DNA of 64,000 nt, from assembly GCF_003597395.2 (NCBI RefSeq), contig NC_133771.1, positions 139,566,027 to 139,630,026 of the forward strand, given 5' to 3'. Each line of letters opens with the position of its first letter. Position 1 is the stretch's first letter. Source of the DNA: Chelonoidis abingdonii. Lineage: Eukaryota > Chordata > Testudines > Testudinidae. Below, one piece after another: positions 1-10,410 of the stretch. The notes beneath the pieces were generated by a model. That model saw only the letters and a program-made list of their open reading frames with translations, ran no database searches and was not told the DNA's origin. Both the position numbers and the translations under genes were made by a program.

Positions 1-56
1 TAATTTGACTTACTTTGCAAACCATCTATAGAGGATCTGAACTCTAGTTTTTGAGG

Positions 57-290
57 CAATGTTGTCCAGTGGATAGGGCATTAGACAAGGAGACCTGGGT
101 TCTGTTCCTAGCCACTGATCTTCCAGGTGACTTTGGGCAAGTCCTTTCACCTCTGTCTGGTTCCCGTCTGTTTAGATTATAAGATATCTGGGGTAAGGCA
201 CTCTGTGTTTGTACTGTGCCTAGCACAATGGGGACCTGATCTCACCTGAGACCCTCAGGTGCTCCTGCAGTGCACAGAGTAGTAATAAAA
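57..290 (+). mobile_element. L2/MIR-type CORE-SINE, near full length
   Basis: A tRNA-like head (a GTCCAGTGGA-type A box and a GGTTCTGTTCC B box near 98-108) is followed by a CORE-like block containing TGACTTTGGGCAAGTC and then a tail with TTTGTACTGTGCCTAGCACA near 208-227. This head-core-tail order is that of MIR-like SINEs, whose tail is shared with L2 LINEs. The related tail recurs at 29900-30010 (minus), 43040-43140 (minus) and 62722-62922 (plus). The family is recalled, not searched; the order of modules is seen. Confidence 0.7.
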
Positions 291-814
291 TGCAGAATGA
301 TGTGTTTCAAACATTTTATCAGTTACAGGTAGGAAATCAGCTATGTGAACGGCAAATAAATAGTGCATGGAGCTTGAAATGTCAAATTCCCAAGTAGGAA
401 CTGCAGACTTGTATTTCTTCCAGATCACTTCTGTCACCATTACAATTCAAGAACATTTGGTCTGATCTTGCAGGAAGGGTTGTCATCTATAACATTTATA
501 AACCATCTAACACTAAAGTATCAGGGCCCCTAAAAGTAACCAAAAACACTATACAGGATCTTTTAGGAAACCTGAACAAAGTGCTGCTAAGCTTTCCCAC
601 TGCTATATGGATGAGCTAAGACAAATGATCTCCCAGTTGTGATTTCAGTTGTGAACTGAGTAAGTTAAAACAGTTGTGGGTTTCTTTGAACATAGGTTCC
701 TTGTAATGTGGAACTGGGTAGTAATCAGGGATTTAGGGGCAAGGCAACTCAATAAAAAATAATATTTAATTATATAGTCCTTTTCCTTGGTAAATCTCAG
801 TGCAATTTACAAAA
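291..814. other. Unannotated non-coding stretch
   Basis: No recognisable repeat, RNA gene or coding signal was seen. Composition is AT-rich, with a short A/T-rich patch near 750-780. Small open frames here have no recognisable motifs or plausible splice structure. Confidence 0.5.
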
Positions 815-1175
815 GAAGGAAAGCAGCATTATCCATGTTTTACAGATGCAGAAACAGACAAACATCGAGATGAAGAGTAAAATTTTCAAAAGTGACTAAG
901 GGTCAGATTTTTAAAAGGTTTAATTTAGGCACCTAACTCCCTTTGATTTCAGTGGGAGTTAGGTATCTAAACAACTTTCAAAAACTGGCCTTAAATGACT
1001 TAAGAGCCTAAATCCCATAGAAAGTCAATGGAAATGAGGCTCCTATATCAATCACTAGGATCTAAGTTTTTAAAAGCTCTTAAGTGACTTGCCCAAGGTC
1101 ACAAACCATGTTAGTGTCAGAGCCAGGGATAGAATGCAACTGTTTTGGCACCCAGTTCAGAACACTATTCACTGA
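815..1175 (-). mobile_element. MIR relic (minus strand), split by an inserted hairpin repeat
   Basis: Minus-strand MIR hallmarks appear in two blocks. The first (about 815-880) has a CCATGTTTTACAGATGCAGAAAC motif typical of the MIR tail-proximal region. The second (about 1078-1175) has AAGTGACTTGCCCAAGGTCA followed by a gap-containing B-box region. The roughly 200 bases between them belong to a different repeat. Divergence is high, consistent with an ancient SINE. Confidence 0.65.
885..1077. repeat. Hairpin repeat of the TAGGCACCTAACTCCC type inside the MIR relic
   Basis: The block contains a short inverted repeat, TTAGGCACCTAACTCCC near 924-941 paired with GGGAGTTAGGTATCTAA near 954-970. 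A second pair of AGCCTAAATCCC / ATCTAAG-type units follows. This pattern is a common dispersed amniote repeat, possibly a degenerate inverted-repeat DNA element. It interrupts the MIR copy, so it is the younger of the two. Confidence 0.5.
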
Positions 1176-1243
1176 ACCATGCTGGGTCCCTTAACGCTAC
1201 TTTCACACCATCTACCAATACAGAGTTAGTTGCAAGCAAGTTT

Positions 1244-2700
1244 GCCTAGACTCATAAAGGTACTTAGGTACACAAACCCCACACATAGGCAACTAAGTCT
1301 GAGTTTTAGCACCTAAGTCCTAGTTTAGGCTCCACTGTGATCTATAAAACTCCTGCTGAATCCCGTAGACGCCTAAACTCATTTAGTGCCTACATTTTCA
1401 GGGTAAAAACTCCATCGAAGTTTATGTTCCAATCATGGAAAATGAGAGTCTTAAAGAAGGATCTGAATGAAGCAACAAGTGGTTTTACAGACCAGAACTG
1501 GGAGGCCCTTCTGTGCTGTAAGGAGTTGCACAAAACAAGGCACAAAGGTGGCTGTGGACAAACAACACATTGAGGTTAGCATGGCACCGCTACCTCACTC
1601 TAGCCATCAGGATGCCTATCTCCTGCCTAGTCCTCAGAGTGATTCACAAACCAAGGAAAATAGGTATTCAGTCGCCTAACTTGCGCGGAGGACCCTATCC
1701 TGAAGGTGTGTTCAGAGGCTACCTACCAGATCATGTCCCTTTCAAAATCTGGCTGTCTTATAACTTTTGTCCCAGTGGTTACAACATTCACTTGGGATGC
1801 AGGAGACCCAGGTTCAATGACCACCACTATCTGAGGAGAAGGAAGGATTCAAACAGGGTCTCCCACCTCTCTAGAGAGCACCTTAACCACAGAGCTATGG
1901 AATACTCGGGGGGGGGTTCCCTTCAATCGCTCCTGTTGGAGCTGTTCCATTGCATATAAATACTTAAAGAGCCATTGAGTCATAGAGCATGACAAATGAC
2001 ACTGTAGCCCAGTGCTTAGCACACCCAGACAGGAGGTGGGAAACCCAGAGTCTGGTCCCCTTGCCCAAATTACTCTTTAATTAGTTATATCGAGGGAGCC
2101 CTATTTCAGACTATCCCATAGCTCAGTGGTTGGAACATCCTCCTAAGAGGTAGGAGAGCCTAGTTCAAATCTTTTTTCCCTACCAAGCAGAGGCAGGAGT
2201 TGAACTTGGGTGTCCCACCTCCCAGGTGAGTGCTCTAAACATTAGGCTAAAAAGTTGTAAGGTGGGCACCACCTCCTCCAGCCAGATTTTGTTTTGTGTG
2301 TTTTGCTGGTGCCTAACTCATTCCCACAATAAACTCAGATGCCTAAGTCACCTGATTCCTGGAGAAGGCTGTGAATCACTAGCAGAAATAGGCACCTCAC
2401 TGCAGCCTGGTCTTAGGCAGCTATCTCAATGTGTGTGGGGGGATAGGAGGCTTAACACACAACGTTTTCGCTGGCATCTCCCATTGGTCAGTTTAGGCAG
2501 CTCCTCTCCTTGTGTTCTGGTTTTTCTGACTCCCATTCTTAGACACCTCCCTCTCCCCATTCGTTGTACAGGAAGCCTTGGCACCTAACTCAGGCTTTGT
2601 GAATCACGGTGTTGTTCATGTGATTTTTCTAAGAGCCTAAAAGTTAGGTGCTCGGGTGCTGAGCATCACAACGCCAAAGTGTCTTTATGAATCTAGACCA
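1244..2700. mobile_element. Unclassified 1.46-kb TIR element with multiple tRNA-like modules
   Basis: The ends are related in inverted orientation: CTAGACTCATAAAGG near 1246-1260 matches, with a few differences, the reverse complement of CTTTATGAATCTAGACC near 2683-2699. Between them are repeated TTTGTGAATC / GCACCTAAGTCC units and three to five tRNA-like blocks of alternating orientation (about 1777-1900, 2005-2060 and 2115-2250). No transposase frame was found, so it would be non-autonomous. The superfamily is not assigned because no clear target-site duplication was seen. Confidence 0.5.
1777..2250. repeat. Cluster of tRNA-like modules, tail-to-tail arranged
   Basis: CCAGTGGTTACAACATTCAC with GGAGACCCAGGTTCAATG (about 1771-1819) is a forward tRNA-like A-box/B-box pair; the next 80 bases hold the same pattern on the minus strand. 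A similar forward unit CATAGCTCAGTGGTTGG lies near 2118-2134 and is followed by a minus-strand unit ending near 2250. None folds as an intact tRNA with a recognisable acceptor stem, so these are transposon parts and not tRNA genes. Confidence 0.55.
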
Positions 2701-4764
2701 TTCTGACAACTGCTCTTCATATTCATGAAATGCATATCGCAAGGGGAACCTTCCTAAATCAAAGAACTCTACAGCAGGACTAAGTCTACAGCAGGACAAG
2801 TCTTTGGTCAAACAACAATATGGCACAATAAGAATTTGGGACACTCATAACTAATAAAGCATAAATATTCACCAATAACAGCGCTTCCAAGTGACCCTGC
2901 AGGTTGTCTACCCTTAAGGAAAGGTTTTATTCCTATTTTGCTCATCTTGGTATACCAAAAGGTTACACGTTTGAGAAAGACTTTGACATTAACTATACAA
3001 ACTGGGAACTGCCTTGTATTAACATCTGAGCCTCAAGCTGGGAATTGTCACCAACCGATAACAATATACTGACGCCATTATTGAGGGCCTCAGCATCAGA
3101 TGTTAAGCCTGCCCCTCACCTACTTTAATACTAGCTTTACAATCAAAAATAACTTTACTGTCCAGTATTACAATAAATGATTTAACATCGGTCCATCTAG
3201 AGTGGCATCCCACATTCCCCCAGCACTGGCCAAAAGTAATGTTTCAGAGAAAGGCAGAACACAATTCACTGTAGTGTCATATACATGGGGGAAAGAATCC
3301 CTTCCTGACCCTTGCACATAATCACCACACGGTCTGAAGCAAAAGATAGGATTAAATGTTCCAGGTTATAAACAGCTATTGAAACAGAACATAGCCATCT
3401 CTGCCAGGGATTCCCCTCACAATGCAGTCAATGTCACAAACAATGCCACTCTCATCTACCAACTACCTAAGGCAACAATTCCAGACATTTTCAAAACAGC
3501 TGAGTATGTATTTGGATGAGAATAATACTGTGAGAGGTACAACTTAGTTACAAGAAAGGGGATCCCAGGAGCTTGATTCAAAGCCCACTACGTCAGTTGG
3601 AGTCTTTCCGTTGACTTCAATGACCATTGGATCAGGCACTAGTGGAGTTACTTGGTCTGCTTTTCCTCCCCATGTTTCTCTGCTTGCCCTGTCTTTAGGT
3701 TGGATTCCTCGCCATGAAATATCAATCACATTTTTTAGAACTTCTTTTTGTGTGGATCAAAGCAGACATGCATGACAGGGAGGGACAAAAAGAGCATGAT
3801 ACATTCTCAGTCTTCTTTCATTTGCAGACTCAGCACATTGGCATGGAATTGTATTGCCTACTTTAGAGGAGAAATTTTATAATCACTCAACAACTTTTTC
3901 TTTTGTGCGGAGGGGGAACAATGGATGGCTAAGGTGACTGATAATGAGAGAATTTTTTATCCTTAGGTCAGCAAAATATGTATCCCAGGCTGGTAGTGAC
4001 CAAAACTTGTTCCATTTTGTTAGCTATTCGGTGGCCTATGTGAAATGGTCTCAATCCAGATACCAGCTCTCAGATGTCCACATTACACAAAGAACATCAA
4101 GTTATTAGACAAAATAAGAAAAAATTTTTTCAACAACTGCCTACAGTATACCTCTGCCGGAAACGCTATAGAACTATGTTTATGTATAACAATGACTAGC
4201 TGTGGGCAAGAAAAATAATGTACAAGTAATCCTGTAAATACAGTTCAATTACCCCTCCAAGTTGAGGTTAAAAAAAAAAAAAGTAAGTTTACCAATTAGG
4301 GGCTCCATACTCAGAGTATTATCTTCAGTACCTAAGAAAGGATGTACTGTCAGTGTTCTCCAATTGTTTCCAATAGCTGGTGTGGTTATTTTTGGCAGTT
4401 GGTTTGTCGTGAATTGACACTTATTTTGTCAACAGATCTCAAGTGAAACTGCAGCCCCCTCCTTGGAGTCCTTTCAGAAATATACAGATTACTCATTATG
4501 GGTTTTTAAGAACCTTCTACAGGTGGCACTTAGAGTTTGCAGACCAATCAGTGTCAGTTGTCCTCCTACAACAGCTTAAAAATAAATAAATTTTGAATGG
4601 GAGGAGAGAGGAAAGGAATGCTCAGAAAGGAGAAGTCATTTTCAAGACTTTATGAGTAAATCTGGAACTGTTCTCATGAAGAAAAATTCTCTCATTATCT
4701 TAGCTGTCATCAGCAGTCACATTGTCAAAACTAGTCAGGTGAGATATAAAATATTCTTGTACAT
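2701..4764. other. Unannotated non-coding stretch
   Basis: Mostly single-copy-looking AT-rich DNA. A short A-run sits near 4270-4282. No exon, RNA gene or clear repeat boundary could be supported on either strand. Confidence 0.5.
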
Positions 4765-4849
4765 GGTTTAGACACAACAAATCCTGCATCTTGGTAGGGG
4801 GTTAGACTAGATGGCCCTTATGGTCCCTTCCAACCCTATGATTCTATGA
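4765..4849 (+). mobile_element. CR1 LINE 3' end
   Basis: The segment GGTTAGACTAGATGGCCC, TGGTCCCTTCCAACCC and ATTCTATGA, in that order, is the terminal part of a CR1 retrotransposon 3' UTR. CR1 copies end in short octamer-like ATTCTATGA repeats and are normally 5' truncated, as here. Only about 85 bases remain. Confidence 0.85.
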
Positions 4850-5654
4850 GCAAACAGAATATTACTTTCATAAAAATAGTCATGCAAAATGGGTAACTGC
4901 AAGTGCAAAGGGTTTGTGTCTCACACACAGGTACAGGTTTGAGATACTGTCTACTTTGTGTATGCAATTATCTGATTGAACATTCATGTGGTAGCTCAGT
5001 TTAAGTGACTATTTTTGGAAACGAGGTGTCATGTGTTCTCTCTCTAAAAGGGCTGTCAAACAAAAAAGAAACACTATAAGAATTTGTATAATGCCATTCA
5101 TGACACGCATCCTAAAACACCACATAGTAAAATAAAAAATAAAAAAGTGTAGTGTACAGAGACACAACACGAAATGTTTAGAATATAAGCCTAATAAGGA
5201 CAGAGATACAGAATAGTGATTGGTGTCAGAGAAAGCTGGGAATTCTAAAGCCTAAATTCAGTAGAGCTACACTGATTTACATCAGCTGAGGATGTGGCCC
5301 TCAGAGAAGAACTACACTATTTACAGGCTACATTAAATCCCAGCAACATAGACCAAGATTTTCAGAAGTGTCTCAGTTTTGGAACACTCACTACTCTTTT
5401 GTCTCTCTCAAGTTGGGCATCCAAAAATGGAGGCACCCAAACTAATCAGATGCTTTTTAAGATCTTGGCCTTAATATCTGAAGAGATTAGGTGGACAGAA
5501 CTAAGGCCTACAAAAGGAAGTTGGAGGGTAGAAGAATTAATGTGAAATTTTGTAACATGAATGAAGTAAACCACAGATTGGGAGATATGTCACAAGTTGT
5601 GTGTTTATGAGCTACCTTGTCATAGTTGGGTTTTGGAACTATTTCAGCCTATAC
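4850..5654. other. Non-coding stretch with fragments of old dispersed repeats
   Basis: Around 5255-5300, AGCTACACTGATTTACATCA followed by GATGTGGCCCT resembles an old dispersed amniote repeat. Around 5356-5450 there are TTTTCAGAAGTG and GGGCATCCAAAAATGGAGGC units, also seen near 26380-26640, 38820-38950 and 59030-59230. Boundaries are not clear and nothing coding is supported. Confidence 0.4.
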
Positions 5655-5911
5655 CAGGGATCAGCAACCTTTCAGAAGTGGTGTGCCAAATCTTCATTTA
5701 TTCACTCTGATTTAAGGTTTTGCGTGCCAGTAATACATTTTAACGTTTTTAGAAGGTCTCTTTCTAGAAGTCTATAACACATAACTAAACTATTGTTGTA
5801 TGTAAAGCAAATAAGGTTTTTAAAATGTTTAAGAAGCTTCATTTAAAATTAAATTAAAATGCAGAGCCCTCCGCACCAGTGGCCAGGATCCAGGCAGTGT
5901 GAGTGCCACTG
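5655..5911 (+). mobile_element. hAT-type non-autonomous element, copy 1 (3' truncated)
   Basis: It begins with the hAT-like terminus CAGGGATCAGCAACCTTTCA and aligns along its length to the copies at 15022 and 18983. It stops after GAGTGCCACTG, lacking the last 55 or so bases that carry the 3' inverted terminus in the other two. With no 3' end, no target-site duplication can be read. All three copies lie in the same orientation. Confidence 0.85.
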
Positions 5912-7144
5912 GTACATTGTCTTGCACTTTATCCAAGAGATGGCAACTCTGAAGGAAGGCCACAATAGTAGCAACCAGTATTGCCATTTAAACAGATATA
6001 GCAACACAGATATTTAACAGGAAAGAATACCGGAGCTTGTTTGGTAGCCAGGCTGAACTCAGCAAACTCCTGTGTCTTTAATATACTATAATTCAGTGAC
6101 AGTAGGGCCTAGATGAGTTACCTTCCAGAGATGTTGGGGCCCCACCAGACCTGCCACCACTGGATTGCAGGAGAAGTCTATCCCAGCACTTTTCACACAA
6201 AGAGGAGATGCTGGCAGGGTGAGAGACGAGTGAAGATGTGGCCTCCATTCAAAGTGGATCTTGTTCCTGAAGGGGAAGTCATGCTAGGGCATCCCCTGAC
6301 AGAGGTGCTGCCCTCAGGAGAACAGTAGTGCCCCCAGAGGTGGAAGAAGGCTTTTTACTTCCTGCAGAAGATCTTACCATTAACTTGTTGCTCATATTAT
6401 CAATGTTTAGTAGGGTATGAGAGATTGTCATGGGAAAGAAAGACGACAGGGTCTACCAGAAAGTTGATCATTAGAAGGAGAGAAAAAGGACTGCTGGAGG
6501 TATTAGAAAAAAAGAGAGATGATAGGGAGGTCTAAACAAAAAAAAAAAGTTAGGTTAAGCTCTGAATAAACATCAAGACTTCTCAAGCCTTTTCTGATCT
6601 AAATCTCCCAGTCTTTTGAGGTTCACCCATCATTAACAACACTCCCCATAACGTTCTCAGCCTTTCTGTTTACACAAGCTAGTGCTTTCATACATAAAAC
6701 TTGGAAATGAAAACATTAAAAAGCAGCTGGCGCCTAATGGAAAGCCAATAAAAAGTCTGTTTCCAAACAGTCCTGCTTCTATATCATAAATTTCTGTATT
6801 TCTCACTCCCCTCGTTCTTTATTACTAAGGACATTTCCATGAAAACAGACATTTTATTTCTTAAGAGTTCATCTGCTCCTGCTGTTTAGTTCCCATCTGA
6901 AATCATAATCCCTTGGGTGTGACATCACTATTGCATGCTCTGGGAATGATTATGAAGTCACAAAGAGAGGATTAGGACTTCAGGTGGGGAATAAACAGCA
7001 AAAAGACAGAATCATTCTTAGTGCCAAATCCAAGTCCTTATCCAGTTTTTACAGAGGCAAAACTCTCATTGATTACCTGAGTAACGATTTCAGGATTTGG
7101 GCCTTAGAAAGGTAAGGTCTGTTTTTATGCTGTTGCCTTGGTTT
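5912..7144. other. Unannotated non-coding stretch
   Basis: No recognised repeat or gene. An A-run lies near 6537-6548. The segment around 6720-6990 looks single-copy and of mixed composition, but nothing specific was recognised. Confidence 0.45.
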
Positions 7145-7168
7145 AAAAAAAAAAAAAAAAAAAAAAAA
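7145..7168 (+). repeat. Poly(A) run of 24
   Basis: An uninterrupted run of 24 A bases. There is no convincing retroposed sequence immediately upstream, so it is listed as a simple repeat and not as a retrogene tail. It is likely polymorphic in length. Confidence 0.9.
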
Positions 7169-7439
7169 GATTCAGGAAAAAATACATAAAATAGAATACG
7201 TTCTAGATTGGGGATGGGATAAATCTTTGATATAAGTCTTATTTGTAACTGGATCAGTAATTCTGAAGACATTTGGATAAGTCAAATAGTGTTCTCAGAA
7301 AAAACACAAACAATTATGAGTTTATAGCATTTCATTAAATCTTTCTTCTGACATAAAAGTGTTTACAGAAGTTCAGCCAAAGCCAAAAGATACCCTCACC
7401 CACCACCAAGCATATACAGCAAATAGATAGTTTATGGAT

Positions 7440-7582
7440 CAAATACTGCTCTCATATGTGTAACTCCTCTGACGTGGCAGCCAATGCAACTCCACTGGCC
7501 CATAGACTGTATATTCATTGTAGCTGACCACATAACTTCAATGGAATAGCATCAGTGAACAGAGTATAATCTGGCCCTACAT
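7440..7582. repeat. Old dispersed repeat of the GTAACTCC / AATCTGGCCC type
   Basis: GTGTAACTCCTCTGACGTGG, CATAACTTCAATGGAAT and TATAATCTGGCCCTA occur in this order. The same module set, in varying states of decay, is seen near 9781-9842, 16240-16312 and 36843-36955. The central part is weakly self-complementary. The family is familiar from amniote genomes, but I cannot name it. Confidence 0.45.
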
Positions 7583-8479
7583 TTCCCCAAGATTCTTCCA
7601 ACAGTCTGCAGTAAGCATTATTTCACATGCCTGCCCAGCTTCCTTTGGCCGAACCACCATCTACTCTGGGCAGCTGCTGCTGCATAGTGAGGACACATAT
7701 CCAGTTCATGCCTGCATTCCATGATTTGGAGCCCTATATTCTATCCAATGCTGCCGCTGAAGCCTGGTCTCCTGATATTTCAAGGATAGAAAATATTTAT
7801 TCGATACCAGTGGTTACTATTTAGTATTACCTTAAATAGCAGGGAGTATGGGAGGGGAAAGAGGAGATTCATTTTATGCTTCCTTTGAAAAGCAAAATTC
7901 TCCTTTCAGTGTAACTAGTGCAATTTCACGGACTAATTTAGGGCTGGACTGCGTATAGTCTCCTCCTCTCAGAGCCCCAAGAGATATTGTGACTCAGGAG
8001 GAGCACTTATCCTGTACCATCCCCATAGATATTGCAGCACACTTCTCTCTGTACCCAATTAGCTCCTGAGGCACAAACCCTCTCAATCCTCTTCTTGGAC
8101 TGATGCAGATTATACAATATCCTACTCAGCTCTTTGCATTTTCCCCACCCACCATGTACCCGTACAAGAGCCAGGGACAATCGGGTCTTTAAATGAGAAG
8201 ACAATTTGGCCCAGAATATTTTCCCAGGTTTTCTGTAAGGTCTCAGTAACTTTTATAAATTGGGATAATTTACGATGATGGCTAAACATCATCATTTGAA
8301 GTTATACGTGTTTGGAAAAGGCAACTTGGCAAAGTTAGTGTTTCTGCCACTCTCAGTTTCCTGAACTGGGAGAAGCTTTGAAAAGTTGCAAGTGAAAGAT
8401 GAAAAAGGGAATGAAAATGTAGCCATCGTTCACTCTACTGCATTCAGTGCCCCCTCCTCCACAAAAAGAAGTGGGGAAA
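7583..8479. other. Unannotated non-coding stretch
   Basis: No repeat family, RNA gene or exon was recognised. The open frames at 7627-7824 and 8007-8204 are short and without motifs. Confidence 0.45.
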
Positions 8480-8660
8480 CAATTTGAAATTGTGAACATT
8501 TTTTTCTTTTAAAAAAAATCAAATTAATTAAAGATTTCAATTTTATTTTAAAGATTTTCCGTAAACAATATTTTTAAATGAAAATATTCCTGTCAAAATT
8601 TTTTGCAGGGAAAAAAATGTTGTTTTTAACCCATCTCCAAAAATGAGTCTGTAGAGTTTC
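8480..8660. repeat. AT-rich dispersed repeat (GAAATTTTC type)
   Basis: Runs of A and T alternate with AATTTGAAATTG, TTTTCCGTAAACAA and GTCAAAATTTTTTGC. Similar sequence occurs at 10040-10410 and 38960-39195. This matches a low-complexity, interspersed vertebrate repeat type that I recognise only in general terms. Confidence 0.45.
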
Positions 8661-10039
8661 CTGTGGTGAGCTCTAAAGACACTGCTGAGTCAGAGGACGA
8701 AAAGGACTATGTTACAGATAGCCAATAAGTTTCCTGATGTTACTGTTAATTTTTCCATAAACCATAATTACAGAGAGTGCCACACATAAGTGCTTATGCA
8801 CTTTCCGGAAGGGGACACCACACTGGTGAAGGTTAGGGGCTCGATTTGCCAAATGTCTGCTCATGCAGACTGGATATCGGGGGCTGCAGGCAGGTGGCTA
8901 TTGCTACCTAATCCAAAGCCTCTAAGCTCTGAGGCAAGTTAGGGCTACCTATGAGCAGCTCTAACTTACACCACTGGCATAACATCCCCCATCTTATACC
9001 AGTTGAGGATCAGACGTAGATGAGCTCTACTCCACCACACCATCCCCTCCTCTCACCTACCGGCCCTGCCCCTGGAACACCCCTCCCACCCACTGGGAAG
9101 AGTGGGGTAGAAATCAGCTAGTCAAGAGACAGAGAATTCTTCACTGGCCATCTCTGGTGACATTAAAGCCACTTTCCACACTTGTGTGGCCTAAAATGGC
9201 CTCAGCAGACCAGAGAATCTGACTATATCTGAAACAATTACTGCTTGACATACACAGCTTGCACTGCATAGTGCTTTCTCCCTCCTCCGCCCCGCCCCCT
9301 TCACACTGTAATATAGCACAGTGATGACTAATAGCCTGCCTGTACCATTGAAATGTTCTGTTTCTCTCCAGTTTTCTATAGTATAATGTATAAAATTTCA
9401 GATTCCAATTTCTTTCAGTTTAGTTCCTTGTTATGAGCCAACAATTGTGACTGTTTTAGTTGGAATGTGCATGTAATCCCATCATGCTGTACTTCATCTG
9501 TACTGAATGCACGTTATTTAACAGGGCAGCTTTGATTGTTTGGAGAGATGCTCATTTTTTTGGAAAAAGAAGAATATATCGAAGTTGACTGGCTGCTTTC
9601 GCCTATTTTTTCTGACTGTTCTTTTTCCTCTTTGTATAAAATGTCAGATACTTTGAACTGAGCAATCTTTCAAGAGGGCCACAATGCCAGTGTTACATAT
9701 GGCTTGCATAATAGAATTGGGTAACTCAGGTCTATCATGTAAAGCATGCAGTAAAGTGAGATGCACACAATGCACAGAGGTGGCCAAACTCTGCTCTCAG
9801 TTACATTAGTGCACACCCAACAAAGTCAACAAGAATTTGGTCCAAAGAAATTAACAGCAGGAAGAGGCTCATAAAGCTCCTTTTACTGCTCTGTTATGTA
9901 TTCCTGTAACATCTTACCCAATAGTACTGTCACCTAGCGCTATCTGGGAAACAGTTTACCCATCCCCTTAATATATTTGAGAGGGAATTTTTTTTCACTT
10001 CTCAAACCAGGACAAGTCAAAATTTTGAAAATATTCATG
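8661..10039. other. Non-coding stretch, mostly unrecognised
   Basis: One short repeat fragment (about 9781-9842, with AACTCTGCTCTCAGTTACA and a TTTGGTCC end) matches the type described at 7440. The part around 9360-9560 appears single-copy. No exon or RNA gene is supported. Confidence 0.4.
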
Positions 10040-10410
10040 AAGAAAAAAAATTAATTTCAGGTCAGTTGAAACATTTCCTTTTGATTATATCCAAGGGGTT
10101 TGTTTTGATTTAGACTTTTTTCTTTAAAAACAAAACCAAACCAAACAAAAAAACCCCACCTCTTGTTGGTCTAATTAACTTAAATCCCTAAACAAGTCAT
10201 TTCAATTTGGAAAAATGGACTATTTCATTTTGAAAATGTCAGATGGAACATTTCCACAATTCTGAAACTTTTTTTTTTTTTTTTAATATTTTTTTGAGCT
10301 GGGAAATTCATCGAACTCAACCCTGTTTTGGGAACAGCTTCAGTTTCAATTAATCAGCATTTTACAATGACAAACAATTCAGTGAAAAATTCCTAATCAG
10401 CTCTACTATC
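10040..10410. repeat. AT-rich dispersed repeat (GAAATTTTC type)
   Basis: The stretch carries GTCAGTTGAAACATTTCC, TTCATTTTGAAAATGTC and GAAAAATTCCTAATCAGCTC, the last resembling the AGCTCTA end seen in other copies of this type. A T-run lies near 10269-10284. No coding content. Confidence 0.45.

Noticed and set aside
1777..2250. Possible tRNA genes
   Set aside because: A- and B-box-like motifs are present, but no intact cloverleaf or acceptor stem, and the units alternate in orientation within a TIR element.
7145..7168. Poly(A) run as the tail of a processed pseudogene
   Set aside because: No coding similarity upstream and no flanking duplication could be seen.
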